Origin: Chrysopilus asiliformis
Lineage: Eukaryota; Arthropoda; Insecta; Diptera; Rhagionidae
Assembly (NCBI GenBank): GCA_964034945.1
Contig: OZ035964.1
Location: 952,001-1,016,000 of the forward strand
Length of the DNA: 64,000 bases
Reading direction: 5' to 3'
Part shown: one piece after another, positions 1-12,173 of the stretch
Layout: the number at the start of each line of letters is the position of its first letter
Position numbering within the stretch: the first letter of the stretch is position 1
Made by a program: the position numbers and the translations under genes
Notes under the pieces: generated by a model
The model's database searches: none
The model's input: only the letters and a program-made list of their open reading frames with translations
Told to the model about the DNA's origin: nothing

Positions 1-1330
1 CTATCCGGGAAATATTTTTCTCGAATTTTTAGAGGCTCGTTCTTAGTAGGAAAAATATTTCCGAGACCTTTACCATCCGGGAAATATTTTTCTCGAATTA
101 TTAGAGGCTTGTTCTTAGTAAGAAAAATATTTCCGAGACCTTTTCCACCCGGGAAATATTTTTGTCGAATTTTTAGAGGCTTGTTCTTAGTAGGAAAAAT
201 ATTTCCGAGACCTTTGCCATCCGGGAAATATTTTTTTCGGATTTTTAGAGGCTTGTTCTTAGTAGGAAAAATATTGCCGAGACCTTTACTAGCCGGGAAA
301 TATTTTCGTCGAATTTTTAGAGGCTTGTTCTTAGTAGGAAAAATATTTCCGAGACCTTTTCCACCCGGGAAATATTTTTCTCGAATTTTTACTCGCTTGT
401 TCTGAGTAGGAAAAATACTACCGAGAACTTTTCCACCCGGGAAATATTTTTGTCGAATTTTTAGAGGCTTGTTCTTAGTAGGAAAAATATTTCCGAGACC
501 TTTACCATCCGGGAAATATTTTTGTCGAATTTTTAGAGGCAATTTCTAAGCAGGAAAAATATTTCCGAGAACTCTTCTATCCGGGAAATATTTTTCTCGG
601 ATTTTTAGAGGCTCGTTCTTAGTAGGAAAAATATTTCCGAGACCTTTACCATCCGGGAAATATTTTTCTCGAATTATTAGAGGCTTGTTCTTAGTAAGAA
701 AAATATTTCCGAGACCTTTTCCACCCGGGAAATATTTTTGTCGAATTTTTAGAGGCTTGTTCTTAGTAGGAAAAATATTTCCGAGAACTCTTCTATCCGG
801 GAAATATTTTTCTCGGATTTTTAGAGGCTCGTTCTTAGTAGGAAAAATATTTCCGAGACCTTTACCATCCGGGAAATATTTTTCTCGAATTATTAGAGGC
901 TTGTTCTTAGTAAGAAAAATATTTCCGAGACCTTTTCCACCCGGGAAATATTTTTCTCGAATTTTTACTCGCTTGTTCTGAGTAGGAAAAATACTACCGA
1001 GAACTTTTCCACCCGGGAAATATTTTTGTCGAATTTTTAGAGGCTTGTTCTTAGTAGGAAAAATATTTCCGAGACCTTTACTAGCCGGGAAATATTTTCG
1101 TCGAATTTTTAGAGGCTTGTTCTTAGTAGGAAAAATATTTCCGAGACCTTTTCCACCCGGGAAATATTTTTCTCGAATTTTTAGAGGCTTGTTCTTAGTA
1201 GGAAAAATATTACCGAGACCTTTTCCACCCGGGAAATATTTTTCTCGAATTTTTAGAGGCAATTTCTAAGCAGGAAAAATATTTCCGAGAACTTTTCTAA
1301 GCAAGAAATATATTTCTCGAATTTTTGAAG
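1..1330. repeat. 72-bp tandem satellite
   Basis: About 18 head-to-tail units of 72 bp. Landmarks are ccgggaaatattttt, agaggcttgttcttagtagg and aaaatatttccgaga, for example ccggg at 5, 77 and so on. Units differ by scattered substitutions, and some variants recur at multiples of 72: the actcgcttgttctgagtagg variant is at 391 and 967 (8 units apart) and the aatttctaagcagg variant is at 541 and 1261 (10 units apart), so the array has grown by block duplication. Because 72 is divisible by 3, long open frames exist on both strands (for example 546-1262 minus, 238 codons with a 24-residue repeat). I take these as a by-product of the unit length, not as genes. The array runs off the left edge and decays after about 1310. 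Confidence 0.95.
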
Positions 1331-3893
1331 AAGTTTTATTTTTCTCGTTTTTCTTAGAGGTTTTGTCCGACCATAACATTTTTTCAAGGATTTCAAATTA
1401 AAGATTAACGAAGGGGGAATGACGTAAAATCGATATTGGGATATTTTTATTAGTCTTACATGTAGTATGTTTATAAAAAAAATCAAATGTTAACTTTCTC
1501 ACGTCTTTTTTCGTTTTTTTTTTCAGAGTAATTGAAATATCACCGATTATTGGTCTTTTGGAGAGAAATCGCGTAGGCAGTAAAATGTGGTGACAACGAC
1601 TTACAGGAGAATTCTAACGACATGCAACAGAAATTCTAGTTAAACTAAAATAAGATTTTTAAAAAAAACTTCGTCGATATAACATAAATCAAAGAAGTAG
1701 CGTCTTTTAAGCCAAAATAACTCAACTATTTTTACATAGAATTATTACAGTAAATCCTAGTGACGTCAAACTGATTCGAACACAGAAAAATGAATAAAAT
1801 TAAACACTTTTATAGATAGATGTTAAATACTAGCAAAAAAAATATATAAGACGATAAGACAAATGTCTAAAGTAATTACCACCGATGATATACAAAAAAT
1901 TGAATTGTTTTAGTTGTGTTCCAAGCTCCTGAAGAAAAAAATACACACTAAAAACAGCAGAACTAAAATGCGTTTAGCCTCAGTTTCTTTTATAAAATAT
2001 TAAAAGAAAAACAATCCGTCATTAAGTAAAATTGGCTGTTAAGTAAAAAAAAAGACAAAACGATCTTAGAATTCTAGACATAAAATTTTTTAAATGATAT
2101 TTCTGCCCCACACATGCGATTTATGTAAATTACAAGCAAAGACAAATATATTTGTGGGCAAGTAAGAAAAAAAACAGTTGTGGGCAAGTAAGAGTGAATT
2201 TACTTAAAGGAGAAACATCAAATCAATTAAAACTATATCAGCTAAGAGAGGCGAAGACAAAAAGCAAGACAAGACGAAAATAAATATATTACAAAAGATG
2301 CCAACTAGGAATACTAGAAACTTACCAGCAATTAAATACCAACATCGGGATCATTCACTGAATTGTTTGCAGGGTGCCTACATTCAGGAACGATCACAGC
2401 AAACAAGGATCATTGATCGTCAACTGGCTTTAGCTAAAAGATAGGTATGTACGCCATGCACTTTGGCAGCAAAAAACCGAAAACAGATTTGTAAACCATT
2501 TCACACCAATGTAAACCATTTTAGTAGGGCAGTAAGGGCAAAACGAGGGTGGCCATGCCAAAAACGTCAAAATGAATGTTTTTTTTTTTTCAAAAAATGA
2601 ACGCTTTTCTGAAATCGCATCAAAAATTGTTTTGGCCTGTGAAAGGGTTTGTCCATAAAATGCGTCACACTTTTAGGGGGGAGGGTCTGCGGTATTGTCA
2701 AGGCGGTACTAAACTCGATACAAAAAAATCCAAACCTGAAAAGGCCTGACGAAGTGGGGACGGGTTCGAAAATTAGCGTGACGTATTTTATGCAGAGCCT
2801 CCAACCAGCATTTATAATTCAAACATTTTACTTTCCTTTTCTATAGAGGGAAAGTATTATATTCATGACGGAGACAGACCCGAGAACGGGGGCAGATGGA
2901 AGATTTCTGATCAGTAAAAAACGAATATAATAAAATTTAAAGGATATAAAATTTTCTGCTTTAACCGTTTTTAAAAATCTCTCGGTTTTTTGAAAATTTT
3001 TCGAAAAGTAAAAGAGATTTTTTCCGGGAAATTTGCGAAAAAGGTTAATCACGGTATCCCTACAGGATCTACCCTAATCCCTACAAGGGCGAAGTTGTGA
3101 AAATATTATATTGTCATCGAACTTACCGACAGACAGACAAATAGATACGAAGGCAAGCTAAATAAAAGCTTTTGAAAATGCATATAACCGGATTCAAAGG
3201 AAATAAAATTTTCTGTATTTTTTCCTTTAACGGTTTTTACGTATCTTTAACGTTTCTCAAGATATTTGAAAAGATATTTTTTGTACATATTTTTTCCGAA
3301 ACTAAATATTGCAGAGGAAAGTTTCGTGTTGATCACAACTGACTTTTTTTTTCAAATTGAACTCAGTTTTTTTTTTACAATAAATATTTTTCTTTTATTT
3401 TCAGCTTTACCACTGGTAATATTCTACATACTGAAAACGAGACCAAAAGGCTTTGATTTTTTTAATCGGATTGCAAACCAAAGGATTAATAGAAAGACAG
3501 AGATCGGAGAAAGAGAGAGAGAGAGAAAAAAAACATATTTTAAGAAGATTTTATACAAAAATTTACGCAATTAAACAAAAATTATTTACATATATTTAAA
3601 AAAAATAACGTATAAATATAAAACCAGAACAAAGAGAATAATTGATGCAAATTGACAGGAAAAAATATCATCAAAAGTGTGTAATTTTTATAGTACGAAA
3701 TATAAAAGTGTTCAAAACTGATTTTAAATTGGATAGCAGTCCGTTATTGTGTGTTGATTAAATTTTCTGTTAAAATCTTGTTGAATTTCAACACAACGCA
3801 CGATCGATTTGTATAATAAAAAGTACTACTTTAAAAAAAATATATATATATATTTAAAAATATATATAAGAAAAACGCTGTATAAAACAAACA
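1331..3893. other. Intergenic, AT-rich, with repeat debris
   Basis: Between the satellite and the glycosyltransferase start I see no convincing exon. The stretch holds a MITE at 2650-2800, a decayed dispersed-repeat block at about 2840-3360 (gacagacagac run near 3130, then the gtgttgatcacaactga phrase near 3328), a short GA run near 3505-3530, and an AT-rich leader with alternating TA just before the gene. The 102-codon open frame at 3266-3574 lies in repeat-like and low-complexity sequence. Confidence 0.6.
2650..2800. mobile_element. MITE with CATAAAATRCGTCAC inverted ends
   Basis: The left end reads ccataaaatgcgtcac and the right end gtgacgtattttatgc, an imperfect terminal inverted repeat, with the phrase acttttaggggggaggg just inside the left end. 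Decayed relatives occur at about 4410-4555, 40322-40436 and 58684-58950. The short length, lack of an open frame and several copies fit a non-autonomous DNA transposon. The superfamily is not assigned. Confidence 0.7.
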
Positions 3894-6805
3894 ATGAACG
3901 GTAGCTATTACAAAATGGGATCATATCACCATCGAATTGTCCGATTTCTAATGGTTCTAACCGCTATACTCTTAACGCTATTCATATATGCGTCATATTA
4001 TTCAAATTCGGATATGGCAATACCGACACGTATGCATCTGTCATCATCAGCCGTCGTATCGACCGCTGTGTCGTCATCGTCATCATCAGTAATGACGCTG
4101 CCAGTCATCGGTGGTGATGGCAACCCAAGCGATTTCGTAGTATCGGGTAAGTGATAAAAAACACTGGCGCGCATTCCCGCATAATAGATTAAAAATATTA
4201 TGACAAAATTTATTTTTAGATGGTGGCGGTGGTAGAACGAACTTGGAAAGCGGAAATAACAATAGCAAACCAAGTGGTAATAATAGTCAACATCAGTACA
4301 ATGCGATTAGTGACAGATCACAAATCAATTCTGGTAAGTTAAGAGTAGTTTGCCCCCTTGTAGTTTGCCCTGGTAAATTCAGAGGAAAATTGTTAAAAAT
4401 CGTGTTGGTCTGTGTAAGGATTTCCTAAAATACGTCACACTTTTAGGACTGTGTAGGGGAGGATCAGCGATACCAAACTCAATACAAGAAATCGCGCAAA
4501 ATCTTGACAAAACTGTGATGAGGGAGGGGGTCGAAAAACGGATTTTATAGACAGTTTCCTAATTTTAAAATTTAAAAAAATTGATGAAATCAAAGGAGTG
4601 ACAAGGAGGAGTGAGTAAATCTACTCCCATCGTTTAATATTTCACAAATAGTTCCTTACATTGACTAGGATTTTAGAGATAAAATTTACCGTAATTCCGA
4701 TCAAAAATTGACTTAATAATGGTTTTGATCGATATATACATACAGGTATATATACTCGTAACGCTCTAGAGAACCAATTTTGATGCAGTTGGCGTTGATG
4801 GGTAAATTTTCCCCCAGGAAAAGTTTTCGCCGGCCCAAATATACCCCCCCCCCCCCTCCTTGCTAGTAAGTTCTTCTCCTACTATCTCCTGAACCGTTGG
4901 ATCAATCTTAACACGTTTTGCGCTGTGGGGTAAATTGTCCCTCAGGGAAACTTTTCGCCTACCAAAATATATCCTCCCCCTTGTCTCAAAACCCCTCTCC
5001 AGCTATCTTCTGAATTAGGCCAATTTTGAGAGGGTTTGCTTCGTTGGGTAGGTCCCCTAGGAAAGTTTTCGCGCACTGAAGTCTACCCTTCCTGTTGCCT
5101 GTAAACCCTTCGCCTGCTATATTCTTAACTGTTGGAGCAATTTTAAAGTGGTTTTCGTCATTAACCGTCATATGATCTTGGCAGGAATTCCGTAAGGTCA
5201 CATGCGGCTGCCGATTCGACGACTTTGCAAGTTAATCATCATACGTGAAGCGATCAACTTGAAAAGTCATCGAATCGACAGTCACCCAAGACCGTACGGA
5301 ATTCCTACCGAGATTGTAGTCACCTGTCATATGACGAACTTTAATTCTAATTATAGTATAATGAAAATTTCAGATTCTGCTGATACAACGAATTCATCAG
5401 ACGCCCAACAACACTATGTGGACGGCGGTGCCATTCTTTCCTCATCCTATCAATCACCAGCGCCAAATTTATTATCAACAAATCGAAATCAAACATCATT
5501 AACAGGTAGGCACTCAATAGTAATCTACAAGGTGTCCTCCGTAAACAACAGCTGTGTCCATCAGCAATGATCGCTTAAGTCGACTTAAGTCTGGTTTCAA
5601 TATGAGCTGTATTTCAACCTGCAGACTATATTAGCTTCACATGAAAATCGACTTGAGCTTTTATCGCTTGTGTGGCGATTTAAAAGATTTTTTTTTAAAA
5701 AAATCGTTTTTTTTTGTCAGGTACATCCAATAGCAACGTGTTGCCATCATCGCCGTTATCGAATGGACGAAATTCAACAACAAAACAGACCCAGCTATCC
5801 GGTCAAGTAGCGAATGGTGGTTCGTCGTCTTCATCTTCTATAGGAAGCGGCGGAGTTTCGTCATCCTCATCCTCATCGTCCTCATCGTCATCGTCGACGA
5901 TGACGATTGCCGGACGACATCACCAGCACTCACAAGATCAGCTACAACAACAGCAGCAGCCTCGTCAGGTGGATCCAACAAAAGGTGTGCGTACGTCATC
6001 GATCTACGAGGCTGGCCATATGGATGTGAATCCGCAAATCTGCCCGGAAGAGGGTGATACCATAAAATTGCTTATCGTGATTACGTCAGCGCCACAGCAT
6101 ACGGACGCACGTTTAGCGATACGTCAGACTTGGGGTCATTATGGGACACGAAGGGATATCAGTGTTGCATTTATAATTGGCCGGACAGTGAATCGGACAA
6201 TTGAGGATGCATTGACCGCTGAGAATTTCATTTATGGTGATCTAATACGGGGCCATTTTATAGATAGCTACAATAATTTAACGCTGAAAACGATCTCAAT
6301 GCTGGAATGGATCGATCATAGCTGCCAACATGTAAAATATGTACTTAAAACCGATGACGATATGTTTATAAATGTTCCAAAATTGATCGGTTTTATTGAT
6401 AAACGTTTAGCCGATAAAAGGACAATATTTGGACGTTTAGCTAAAAAATGGAAGCCAATTAGAAATAAGAAATCAAAATATTATGTATCGACTGGTCAAT
6501 TCGGTTCGACGATATTTCCGCAATTTACAACCGGTCCAGCATATTTAATGACATCCGATATTGTACATGATTTATATATTAAATCATTAGAGCAGACATA
6601 TTTGAAATTGGAGGATGTTTTTACAACCGGTATCGTTGCCCAATTAATTGGTATTAAACGGATTCATGTTAATGAATTCTTAAATCGTCGGATAGCATTC
6701 AATCCGTGCAATATTAGGAAATCAATAAGTGTTCATATGATCAAATCAAATGAACAATTCGATTTATGGAAGAAATTACTAGATACGACAACTAAATGTA
6801 AATAG
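3894..6805 (+). CDS. Beta-1,3-galactosyltransferase family (GT31) type II membrane protein
   Basis: Spliced model: 3894-4146, 4220-4333, 5374-5505, 5721-6805; all introns are GT-AG, all phase 1, giving 527 aa. It starts MNGSYYKMGS after an A-rich context. Residues 15-36 form one hydrophobic segment (FLMVLTAILLTLF), a type II Golgi signal-anchor. Residues 37-275 are a low-complexity Ser/Asn/Gln stem, including a run of 13 Ser near 213-225. The catalytic domain (about 280-520) carries RLAIRQTWG (297-305), the metal-binding DDD (378-380, in LKTDDDMFIN) and EDVFTTG (464-470), which are standard GT31 landmarks. The family transfers Gal, GalNAc or GlcNAc in beta-1,3 linkage in the Golgi lumen; acceptor and sugar cannot be read from sequence. 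The Ser-rich stem is unusually long. An AATAAA at 6850 is the likely poly(A) signal. Intron 2 (1,040 bp) and intron 3 hold tandem repeats and MITEs. Confidence 0.9.
4745..5165. repeat. Degenerate tandem repeat, about 115-bp unit, in glycosyltransferase intron 2
   Basis: Three to four diverged units share ccagctatctnctgaa, gggtaaattntccc and aaacttttcgcc. A poly-C run lies near 4843-4856. A related array in the opposite orientation occurs at about 54240-54660 (landmarks agctggagagggggtt and gcgaaaactttc), so this is a dispersed family with internal tandem structure. Confidence 0.65.
5166..5336. mobile_element. Palindromic MITE in glycosyltransferase intron 2
   Basis: Near-complete inverted symmetry: cgtcatatga begins the element and tcatatgacg ends it. 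The inner arms share ggaattccgta and attcgacgacttt/aaagtcatcgaat. The whole element is about 170 bp with a small loop. A similar but diverged hairpin is at 47476-47710. It is non-coding; an open frame starting at 5202 crosses it by chance. Confidence 0.7.
5553..5657 (+). repeat. Dispersed repeat, copy 1 of an inverted pair
   Basis: The sequence from gtccatcagcaatgatcgc through catgaaaatcgac matches, in reverse complement, 6918-7026 downstream. Shared pieces include cgcttaagtcgacttaag, gagctgtattt and tagcttcacatgaaaatcga. It lies in the last intron of the glycosyltransferase gene, just before exon 4. Confidence 0.75.
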
Positions 6806-6849
6806 CATCATACCATCATATTTAAATTAAGTACCAAAAATCTAATATT

Positions 6850-6855
6850 AATAAA
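6850..6855 (+). promoter_or_regulatory. Poly(A) signal AATAAA
   Basis: The hexamer AATAAA lies 45 bp past the glycosyltransferase stop codon, the usual position for a cleavage signal. It was assigned by position only; further AATAAA-like hexamers follow nearby. Confidence 0.5.
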
Positions 6856-6917
6856 TAAACAAAATAAACAAGAAAATCAACAGCAATAATATTAATATAT
6901 ACAATCAACAATAACCG

Positions 6918-7026
6918 CTCATGTCGATTTTCATGTGAAGCTAAAATATTCGTTTTGCTGGTTCAAATACAGCTCATTATTGAAATTCGACTTAACTCGA
7001 CTTAAGCGGTTATTGCGTGTGGCCAC
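6918..7026 (-). repeat. Dispersed repeat, copy 2 of an inverted pair
   Basis: Reverse-complement copy of 5553-5657 with short gaps. It lies in or just past the 3' UTR of the glycosyltransferase gene, so the two copies bracket exon 4 in opposite orientation. Confidence 0.75.
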
Positions 7027-8284
7027 AGATATATAAAGATTAATATTATATGTTGTGCGATGAAATAAGAAAAAAAAAAAAAACAAAGTAAAATCTAGCA
7101 AGAATTCACAAAGTAATTTAAAAAAACTGTACACCGCTCGTAACTTCAATTCTAAAGAAGAAAAAATATTCACTAGCGGTGGTATTTGAGCGTCGCTAGC
7201 GTAGTGAAATAGAACTACACCAGCGCAAATTTAACCGTATTAGCATTTCCCATTCCCAATGGGGTACGTTGTGCATATTCAGTGATAGTTTTCTTCACTG
7301 TTTAATAAATTATAGCATTCAATTAGAAAATTCACGATAAAAGTATAGTTTCCCGGATGCGCAAGCACAACATGATTAAATCAGTGACAGCCACTGTCAT
7401 TCCGGGAGTTCGGTTACCATATTGATGGTGAAAGAAAGTTTGGCTACCTCTGGTATAGAATGATCAACATAATCGATTCTTGAATAAACAAATTTAAAAA
7501 AAAATGTTTGTCTGCGTCCCGCATTCTGACTTCAGAAATTTGGTCACTTTAGTCAAACGTGAATCGTTCATAATTATTTAATGTTTTAAAGATAATTCCA
7601 CACTACAGAAACTTTAACTAGATCGAAAAAAAGCAATCCTCTGAGCCATTAAACAGATTAGAGTTTATTTTGTTGAGTTTTTTTTTTTGCTTATTTCTGA
7701 ATAGGAATAAATTAATCGGGACTAGGAATTACATTGAAAATTACATTTAAAGATGTATTTTAAAAATTAAATTAATATTACTTAGAAAATTTATCATATA
7801 TTATATTAAGCGAGAGAGAAAATGAAAAAAAAAATCATGCTGTGACAAATGTTAATTTTTTTAATTTATAAAACTACATAAATATGACATATTGAAGAGA
7901 AGTTAAAACAAAAAGATTCATAATTTCAAAAAGACGAAAAAATAATGAAAAGGAATATTAAAAAAGTCTAAATAAATTAAGAGATATCCAATAAAAATAT
8001 ATATAAAATGTGTAATTATATATTTTTAAAGTATTTTTTATTAAATATGTATTTGTTATAATAATGAAAATAACAAGAAAAACAAAACTGAAAATAAAAA
8101 GCTTATACATTCCATATGAACTAAAGATATTTTAGTTTTAGATGTTTTTCTTTTTTTTTATTGCATAGAAAAAGTCGAAAGAAAATATTTCAAAACGGAC
8201 CATGAATTCGTGATCAGCGATCCCTCATTACCCTACACACCAAGTTTCAGCGAAATCGATTTTTTTCAAAAAATCGCAAAAATC

Positions 8285-11190
8285 GACAGTGGTAGTTAGT
8301 CCATCGATTTTTGCGATTTTTTCGAAAAAATTTTTTGTCTCCGATCGGGCTGAAATTTGGTGTGTAGGGGTTTTGGGGGACGAGAAATCGAAATCCGTTA
8401 TCCATTTTGAGCTAGCTCAATTTTTTGAGGTGCTCAAATTTTTTTTTGCATTTTTTCGAAAAAAAATTTTGTCTCCGATCGGGCTGAAATTTTGTGTGTA
8501 GGGGTTTTGGGGGACGAGGAATCGAAATCCGTTGTCCATTTTGAGCTAGCTCAATTTTTGACGTTTTTTTTCGAAAAATTTTTTTGTCTCCGATCGGGCT
8601 GAAATTTGGTGTGTAGGGGTTTTGGGGGACGAGAAATCGAAATCCGTTATCCATTTTGAGCTAGCTCAATTTTTTGAGGTGCTCAAAATTTTTTTTGCAT
8701 TTTTTCGAAAAAAAATTTTGTCTCCGATCGGTCTGAAATTTGGTGTGTAGGGGTTTTGGGGGACGAGGAATCGAAATCCGTTGTCCATTTTGAGCTAGCT
8801 CAATTTTTGACGTTTTTTTTCGAAAATTTTTTTTGTCTCCGATCGGGCTGAAATTTTGTGTGTAGGGGTTTTGGGGGACGAGAAATCGAAATCCGTTATC
8901 CATTTTGAGCTAGCTCAATTTTTTGAGGTGCTCAAAATTTTTTTTGCATTTTTTCGAAAAAAAATTTTGTCTCCGATCGGTCTGAAATTTGGTGTGTAGG
9001 GGTTTTGGGGGACGAGGAATCGAAATCCGTTATCCATTTTGAGCTAGCTCAATTTTTTGAGGTGCTCAAAATTTTTTTTGCATTTTTTCGAAAAAAAATT
9101 TTGTCTCCGATCGGGCTGAAATTTGGTGTGTAGGGGTTTTGGGGGACGAGGAATCGAAATCCGTTGTCCATTTTGAGCTAACTCAATTTTTGACGTTTTT
9201 TTTCGAAAAATTTTTTGGTCTCCGATCGGGCTGAAATTTGGGGGGTAGGGGCTTTGGGGGATGAAGAATCCAAATTTGTGGTCCGTTTTGAGCTAGCTCA
9301 ATTTTTTGGAGGCGACCCTAGGGGTTTTGTCCGAACCGGAAGAGCTATCGAGTAACGGACGACGGATTCTTTGTCAGCGACCCCCCTTTACCCCTGACAC
9401 CAAGTTTCAGCCAAATCGGTGACATGAAAAAAATCGAAAAAAAGCATGGACTATAGTCCATGCTTTTTTTCGATTTTTTTCATCTCTTGGATTTGGCTGA
9501 AACTTGGTGTCAGGGGTAAAGGGGGGTCGCTGATCACGAATCCGTCGTCCGTTGTTCGATAGCTCTTTCGGTTCGGCCAAAACCCCTAGGGTCGCCTCCA
9601 AAAAATTGAGCTAGCTCAAAACGGACCACAAATTTGGATTCCTCATCCCCCAAAGCCCCTACCCCCCAAATTTCAGCCCGATCGGAGACCAAAAAATTTT
9701 TCGAAAAAAAACGTCAAAAATTGAGTTAGCTCAAAATGGACAACGGATTTCGATTCCTCGTCCCCCAAAACCCCTACACACCAAATTTCAGCCCGATCGG
9801 AGACAAAATTTTTTTTCGAAAAAATGCAAAAAAAATTTTGAGCACCTCAAAAAATTGAGCTAGCTCAAAATGGATAACGGATTTCGATTCCTCGTCCCCC
9901 AAAACCCCTACACACCAAATTTCAGACCGATCGGAGACAAAATTTTTTTTCGAAAAAATGCAAAAAAAATTTTGAGCACCTCAAAAAATTGAGCTAGCTC
10001 AAAATGGATAACGGATTTCAATTTCTCGTCCCCCAAAACCCCTACACACAAAATTTCAGCCCGATCGGAGACAAAAAAAATTTTCGAAAAAAAACGTCAA
10101 AAATTGAGCTAGCTCAAAATGGACAACGGATTTCGATTCCTCGTCCCCCAAAACCCCTACACACCAAATTTCAGACCGATCGGAGACAAAATTTTTTTTC
10201 GAAAAAATGCAAAAAAAATTTTGAGCACCTCAAAAAATTGAGCTAGCTCAAAATGGATAACGGATTTCGATTTCTCGTCCCCCAAAACCCCTACACACCA
10301 AATTTCAGCCCGATCGGAGACAAAAAAATTTTTCGAAAAAAAACGTCAAAAATTGAGCTAGCTCAAAATGGACAACGGATTTCGATTCCTCGCCCCCCAA
10401 AACCCCTACACACAAAATTTCAGCCCGATCGGAGACAAAAATTTTTTTCGAAAAAACGCAAAAAAAATTTGAGCACCTCAAAAAATTGAGCTAGCTCAAA
10501 ATGGATAACGGATTTCGATTCCTCGTCCCCCAAAACCCCTACACACAAAATTTCAGACCGATCGGAGACAAAATTTTTTTTCGAAAAAATGCAAAAAAAA
10601 TTTTGAGCACCTCAAAAAATTGAGCTAGCTCAAAATGGATAACGGATTTCGATTTCTCGTCCCCCAAAACCCCTACACACCAAATTTCAGCCCGATCGGA
10701 GACAAAATTTTTTTTCGAAAAAATGCAAAAAAAATTTTGAGCACCTCAAAAAATTGAGCTAGCTCAAAATGGATAACGGATTTCGATTTCTCGTCCCCCA
10801 AAACCCCTACACACCAAATTTCAGCCCGATCGGAGACAAAAAAATTTTTCGAAAAAAAACGTCAAAAATTGAGCTAGCTCAAAATGGACAACGGATTTCG
10901 ATTCCTCGTCCCCCAAAACCCCTACACACCAAATTTCAGCCCGATCGGAGACAAAATTTTTTTTCGAAAAAATGCAAAAAAAATTTTGACCACCTCAAAA
11001 AATTGAGCTAGCTCAAAATGGATAACGGATTTCGATTTCTCGTCCCCCAAAACCCCTACACACCAAGTTTCAGACCGATCGGAGACAAAAATTTTTTTTG
11101 CAAAAAATCGCAAAAATTTGCAGTGATTTTTTCGTTGATTGGGCTGATTCTTGGTTTTTCGATATCTCCCATGGACTAACCACTGCAATT
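8285..11190. mobile_element. Giant palindrome (foldback-like element) with tandem subunits
   Basis: The symmetry centre is gcatggactatagtccatgc at 9444-9463. The left arm (about 8290-9453) and right arm (about 9454-11190) are reverse complements built from alternating subunits of about 117 and 133 bp. Each subunit carries gagctagctc, ggggacgaggaatcgaaatc and gatcgggctgaaattt. I count 8 gagctagctc-type boxes (including one gagctaactc) left of centre (8409, 8543, 8658, 8792, 8907, 9041, 9174, 9290) and 12 on the right, so the right arm has about four more subunits. The outer ends also pair: gtggtagttagtccat near 8291 with catggactaaccac near 11171. Long inverted arms made of tandem subrepeats are the hallmark of foldback elements. 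No transposase is present. Confidence 0.85.
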
Positions 11191-11240
11191 TATTTAGGCC
11201 ACGCCCCTTTTCAATTTTCATGGGAAATTAATTTCTGTGA

Positions 11241-11477
11241 AGGGGGCGGGGCTTAGTTAGGCCACCCGCAGGCAGTATCAGCAAAATATGCGATAATATC
11301 CCTGAAGAGCTGTCCAAAATGGTGGAAAAAGCCGCCAGCACCTCCAAGGACATCAGCGACTCCAAATTTCATCCATTTCCGGGGCTCGTGTCGTGGCGAT
11401 TTCTAGGCTCACCGCAATCGGAAATTGTTTTTATGGCAAGTCTTTTGTTAAGTTTATATTTCATGGAACAGCGCTAA
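11241..11477 (+). other. Unassigned open, protein-like stretch (possible gene fragment)
   Basis: A 78-codon open frame, much less AT-rich than its surroundings, reads EELSKMVEKAASTSKDISDS followed by KFHPFPGLVSWRFLGS. It abuts the right end of the giant palindrome. A second non-repetitive stretch (11511-11612) follows a tttctgctag acceptor-like site, but no canonical GT donor joins the two in a frame I can defend (a GC donor at gcaagt near 11434 is possible). I recognise no family. It could be an exon of an unseen gene, a captured fragment or a pseudogene. Confidence 0.3.
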
Positions 11478-11614
11478 CAATTTTTCATTTATTTTCTGCT
11501 AGACATCCAGAGCAATCCAAACAGCAACACCGAAGGATGCACCGGAAATGGGGAGTTGCAGTGTTGGAGCCATCTTCATATATGTATTTTGGGTCGGCAA
11601 CTCAGCAAAATTGA

Positions 11615-12173
11615 ATTATTTCAGCCAAGAACGCGATCAAAAGATTTGTTTTTGATTGTTTTTTTTAAAATTTAATACTAGTATTAAATTAAATTCGTAT
11701 CTAGATACGAATTTTACTCAAATTAAACTAAATTCTTCTAAACTGTGATTTGATTTTGAGAGAAATTGTATAATAAATAAACGCCTAAATTCAATTCAAT
11801 GTAAGAAGATGATTTAGGCGAAATGTAGCAATCTTTAGATGGTAAAATCTGTATTCAGTTGAAAATTTGCATAAATAAAAATGAGTAAATCTAAAAAAAA
11901 TAATAAAAAACGAAATCATTCGACCGTTTTCTTTCTTTTTTGAAGTTATTAAATAGGTAATTAAGGTAAAGTATAATCACGACGACGGGAAGAAAGAATA
12001 TAAGGAAAAGGTGAGCTAAAACTTAGAAAATATTCACCCTTATAACAGGAACTATGGCAATTTTTTGGTCGTTTTGAGATGCCCCAAGGAGTCATGGTCA
12101 AAATGTTAGAGATACAGTGAAAAAAAATCTTTTACGGTTGAGCTACCTCAAAATTTGAATAAAAATAAATGGA
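11615..12173. other. AT-rich spacer with nothing recognised
   Basis: No open frame with protein-like composition, no clear inverted repeat beyond a short tagtattaaat/aattcgtatct local symmetry near 11680-11712, and no splice-site pair I can support. Confidence 0.5.

Larger units (their letters stand above)
6806..8284. other. Gene-poor AT-rich spacer
   Basis: Apart from the poly(A) signal and the inverted-repeat copy at 6918-7026, this stretch is AT-rich sequence with homopolymer tracts. I found no exon with splice sites or protein-like composition. Confidence 0.5.

Noticed and set aside
546..1262. 238-codon minus-strand frame and several 74-98-codon plus frames with a 24-residue repeat
   Set aside because: They are the translation of a 72-bp satellite whose length is a multiple of three; both strands are open equally.
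1..1330. CRISPR-like regular array
   Set aside because: Units are contiguous without unique spacers, and the sequence is from an animal genome with spliced genes.
8289..11221. Many 70-99-codon frames sharing MDNGFRFLVPQNPYTPN
   Set aside because: They are translations of the tandem subunits of the foldback-like element, all truncated by stops and with no full-length version.
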